Shown here: piece after piece, positions 62,222-64,000 of the stretch | Position numbering within the stretch: position 1 is the first letter of the stretch | Layout of the letters: every line of letters starts with the position of its first letter | Source: JAMXLO01 sp963799415 | GTDB lineage: Bacteria > Pseudomonadota > Alphaproteobacteria > Acetobacterales > Acetobacteraceae | Direction of reading: 5' to 3' | NCBI GenBank assembly: GCA_963799415.1 | Contig: CAWCXI010000015.1 | Location: forward strand, 1-64,000 | DNA: 64,000 bases | Position numbers and translations under genes: made by a program | The notes under the pieces: model-generated | The model's input: only the letters and a program-made list of their open reading frames with translations | What the model was told of the DNA's origin: nothing | Database searches by the model: none

Positions 62222-63136
62222 ATGACCGACCGCATACCCCCTCTGGCGGCATTGCGTGCGTTTGCTGCGGTTGCGCGCCACGGCTCATTCGCGCGTGCGG
62301 CACTGGCGCTGCATGTCAGCACGTCCGCTGTGAGCCACCAGGTTCGCGGTCTCGAGGCGACACTCGGCACGCGGCTGCTGACACGCGCCAGCAACGGCGC
62401 CGGTCACACACGCACCGCGGTGACGCCGGAGGGGGCGTCGCTGCTGGCCACGGTCGAGGCGACCTTCGCGCAGCTCGCCACGGCCTGCGAGGCGGTGCGC
62501 GAGCGTGCCCGTGGCGTACGGCCGATGCTCGCGATCTCGGCCAACGGTTCGGTCGCCTCGCTGTGGCTCGCGCCGCGGCTGGCGGCCTTCGCGGCGCTGC
62601 ATCCGTCGGTGCAGTGGCAGGTGCGTGCCATAGAAGAGGCGGAGCCGGACATGGTGCGGGAAGGTCTCGACCTTGCGGTATTGCGCGCCCGTCCGGGGGA
62701 GCTCGCCGCGGGCGACCGGCTGCTGTTCAGCGAGACAGTGTTTCCCGTGTGCAGCCCATCACTGCTGCCGGTCAGCGGGACGCAGGACCTGCTGCGCCAC
62801 AACCTGTTGCAGGAAGATCATGGCAGCAGCCGCGAGAAGGCCTGGCGCACCTGGCTCGATCTGCTCGGCATCCCGGCCAGGGCAAGACCGACCATCGTCC
62901 GGTTCGACACGTTCAACGCCGCCATCGGTGCGGCGATAGCGGGAGCCGGCATCGCGCTCGGGCGCCGGCCGCTGATCGACTTCGAGCTCGCCAGCGGACG
63001 GCTCGCCCGGCTGTTTGCCGACCGAGCGCTGCCGGGGTCCTGGGACTTCGTCATCCGAGGTCGCCCCGACGCGGCGCGCGACATTCACGTGAGCCACCTG
63101 CGGGACTACTTGCTGTCGCAGCCGGCCGCGCGCTAG
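62222..63136 (+). CDS. LysR-family transcriptional regulator (GcvA-like)
   Basis: A 304-residue LTTR. The helix-turn-helix spans about residues 8-66 (PPLAALRAFAAVARHGSFAR and SAVSHQVRGLEATLG), then the effector domain. Its N-terminus resembles GcvA-type regulators. It is divergent from the fused ABC exporter with a 96-bp gap to that start, so it may control it. Its stop overlaps the convergent enoyl-CoA hydratase gene end. Confidence 0.9.
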   Translation: MTDRIPPLAALRAFAAVARHGSFARAALALHVSTSAVSHQVRGLEATLGTRLLTRASNGAGHTRTAVTPEGASLLATVEATFAQLATACEAVRERARGVRPMLAISANGSVASLWLAPRLAAFAALHPSVQWQVRAIEEAEPDMVREGLDLAVLRARPGELAAGDRLLFSETVFPVCSPSLLPVSGTQDLLRHNLLQEDHGSSREKAWRTWLDLLGIPARARPTIVRFDTFNAAIGAAIAGAGIALGRRPLIDFELASGRLARLFADRALPGSWDFVIRGRPDAARDIHVSHLRDYLLSQPAAR

Positions 63137-63900
63137 GCGAAGCTGGAAAAGTCAGGCTTGCGCTTCTCCATGAATGCCCTGAAGGCCTCGGCTGCCTCGG
63201 GCGAGCCCAGACGTTCACGGAACAGCTTCAGCTCTTCCTCCATGCGATCCGCGAGGTCGGTCGCGCCGTGCCGAATAAGTTGCTTGGTAAGCCGCACCGC
63301 CTGCGGCGGCAGAGATGCAAGCCGATGCGCGATTTCGTAAGCCGTCTGCAACAGCGCCGCATCATCGACAACACGGTTCACGAAGCCCCATTCATGCGCC
63401 GTCGCCGCATCCAGTGGCTCGCCGAGAAGCAGCAGAGCGCTTGCGCGCTGATGACCGAGCAGCCGGGGAAAAAGCAGCGAACTCGCGGCTTCGGGCACCA
63501 GGCCGAGACTGGTGAACGGCATCACGAAGCGGGCGGAACGCGCGGCGACAATGAGGTCGCAGTGCATCAGCATCGTGGTGCCGACGCCGATCGCCGCCCC
63601 GTTCACCGCGGCGATCAGCGGCTTCTGCATCGACGCAATCGTCGGCAGGAAGCGCGACGCTGAACTCTCCCGCTTCCCGGTCGCGCGCGCCTGGAAATCG
63701 GCTATATCGTTGCCAGAGGTGAACGTGTCGCCCGAGCCGGTCAGAAGTGCAACGCGCAGTGTGGGACTGGCATCAACCTGCGCGAATGCGTCTGCCATCG
63801 CATCATACATTTCGCGCGTCAACGCATTCTTCTTCTCTGGCCGGTTGAGGCGAATTTCCAGCACGCCATCCGTGCGGGTGATGATGACGTTGTCGTTCAC
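63133..63900 (-). CDS. enoyl-CoA hydratase/isomerase family protein
   Basis: A 255-residue crotonase-fold enzyme. The oxyanion-hole and CoA-binding region is GDTFTSGNDIADF with AVNGAAIGVGTTMLMHCDLI, followed by FTSLGLVPEAASS. Glu in the last segment is a likely catalytic residue. It hydrates or isomerises acyl-CoA substrates. It starts with GTG 63900 and overlaps the LysR gene end by 4 bp (convergent). Confidence 0.9.
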   Translation of the reverse strand: MNDNVIITRTDGVLEIRLNRPEKKNALTREMYDAMADAFAQVDASPTLRVALLTGSGDTFTSGNDIADFQARATGKRESSASRFLPTIASMQKPLIAAVNGAAIGVGTTMLMHCDLIVAARSARFVMPFTSLGLVPEAASSLLFPRLLGHQRASALLLLGEPLDAATAHEWGFVNRVVDDAALLQTAYEIAHRLASLPPQAVRLTKQLIRHGATDLADRMEEELKLFRERLGSPEAAEAFRAFMEKRKPDFSSFA

Positions 63901-63909
63901 TGGGCTCTC

Positions 63910-64000
63910 CTAACGCGGCAGGTGTTCGGCGATACAGGGCGGGAGATGGAAGGCACCCACATGGATCTCCGGAGTCCAGTAGCGCGTTGTGCCGAGGATG
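63910..64000 (-). CDS. speE: spermidine synthase, C-terminal fragment (window edge)
   Basis: The last 29 residues of a gene that runs off the right edge. TRYWTPEIHVGAFHLP is very close in pattern to the C-terminus of polyamine aminopropyltransferases (RYYNPxIHxAAFALP). The stop TAG is at 63910-63912. Only a fragment is visible, so subfamily is uncertain. Confidence 0.7.
   Translation of the reverse strand, partial: ILGTTRYWTPEIHVGAFHLPPCIAEHLPR

Noticed and set aside
1..64000. CRISPR array or prophage
   Set aside because: No regularly spaced direct repeats of 25-40 bp, no cas-like genes and no phage structural genes were noticed.
1..64000. tRNA genes
   Set aside because: I looked for T-loop signatures with matching acceptor stems in the intergenic gaps and found none I could support; a covariance search would be decisive.

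Overview
The window reads as chromosomal DNA of a high-GC alphaproteobacterium, most likely an Acetobacteraceae or other Rhodospirillales member. I infer this from the gene order (lpxC, bamD, recN and ligA directly behind ftsZ), the mDAP-type MurE, the Acetobacteraceae-like small proteins, and the almost complete absence of long intergenic DNA. No database was consulted, so the taxonomy is inference.

Layout. 1-3.3 kb (+): a vapBC toxin-antitoxin pair with its own palindromic operator, then rplY(ctc)-pth-ychF. 3.3-9.4 kb: a mixed set (OsmC with an HxlR regulator, GYD protein, porin-like fragment, TauD-type dioxygenase overlapping a leucine-rich-repeat gene, MetE-C-like protein, frameshifted GFA gene), studded with REP-type palindromes. 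9.5-13.9 kb: accessory genes (P-loop kinase-like protein, frameshifted zinc-ribbon protein, secreted protein, a serine recombinase coupled to an HEPN-like protein, NIPSNAP protein, and a gene with a LexA-like box at its start).

13.9-39.5 kb (all -): a cell-envelope and division superoperon. In transcription order it is djlA, ampD-like amidase, rnpB (RNase P RNA), mraZ, rsmH, ftsL, ftsI, murE, murF, mraY, [murD missing], ftsW, murG, murC, murB, ddlB, ftsQ, ftsA, ftsZ, lpxC, bamD, recN, ligA. Most neighbours are translationally coupled by ATGA or TGATG overlaps. Four TGGGN repeats in exact 10-bp register sit at the mraZ promoter and look like a MraZ operator.

39.5-64 kb: a CocE/NonD hydrolase, an RND efflux pair, an FAH-family protein, a ketopantoate-reductase-like protein with a molybdopterin oxidoreductase, a five-gene peptide-type ABC importer followed by a second CocE/NonD hydrolase, a methyltransferase, a metallophosphoesterase, a fused two-half ABC exporter (CydDC-like), a LysR regulator, an enoyl-CoA hydratase, and at the right edge the C-terminus of a spermidine synthase.

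Four genes (ftsZ, ftsI, the GFA gene, the zinc-ribbon gene) are each broken by what looks like a single-base insertion or deletion. Because ftsZ and ftsI are normally essential, sequencing or assembly error is the simplest explanation. ftsZ also shows ATA where its start codon is expected. The most interesting biology is the MraZ operator, the missing murD with a tiny doubly coupled ORF in its place, the recombinase plus HEPN-like pair, and the LexA-like box.
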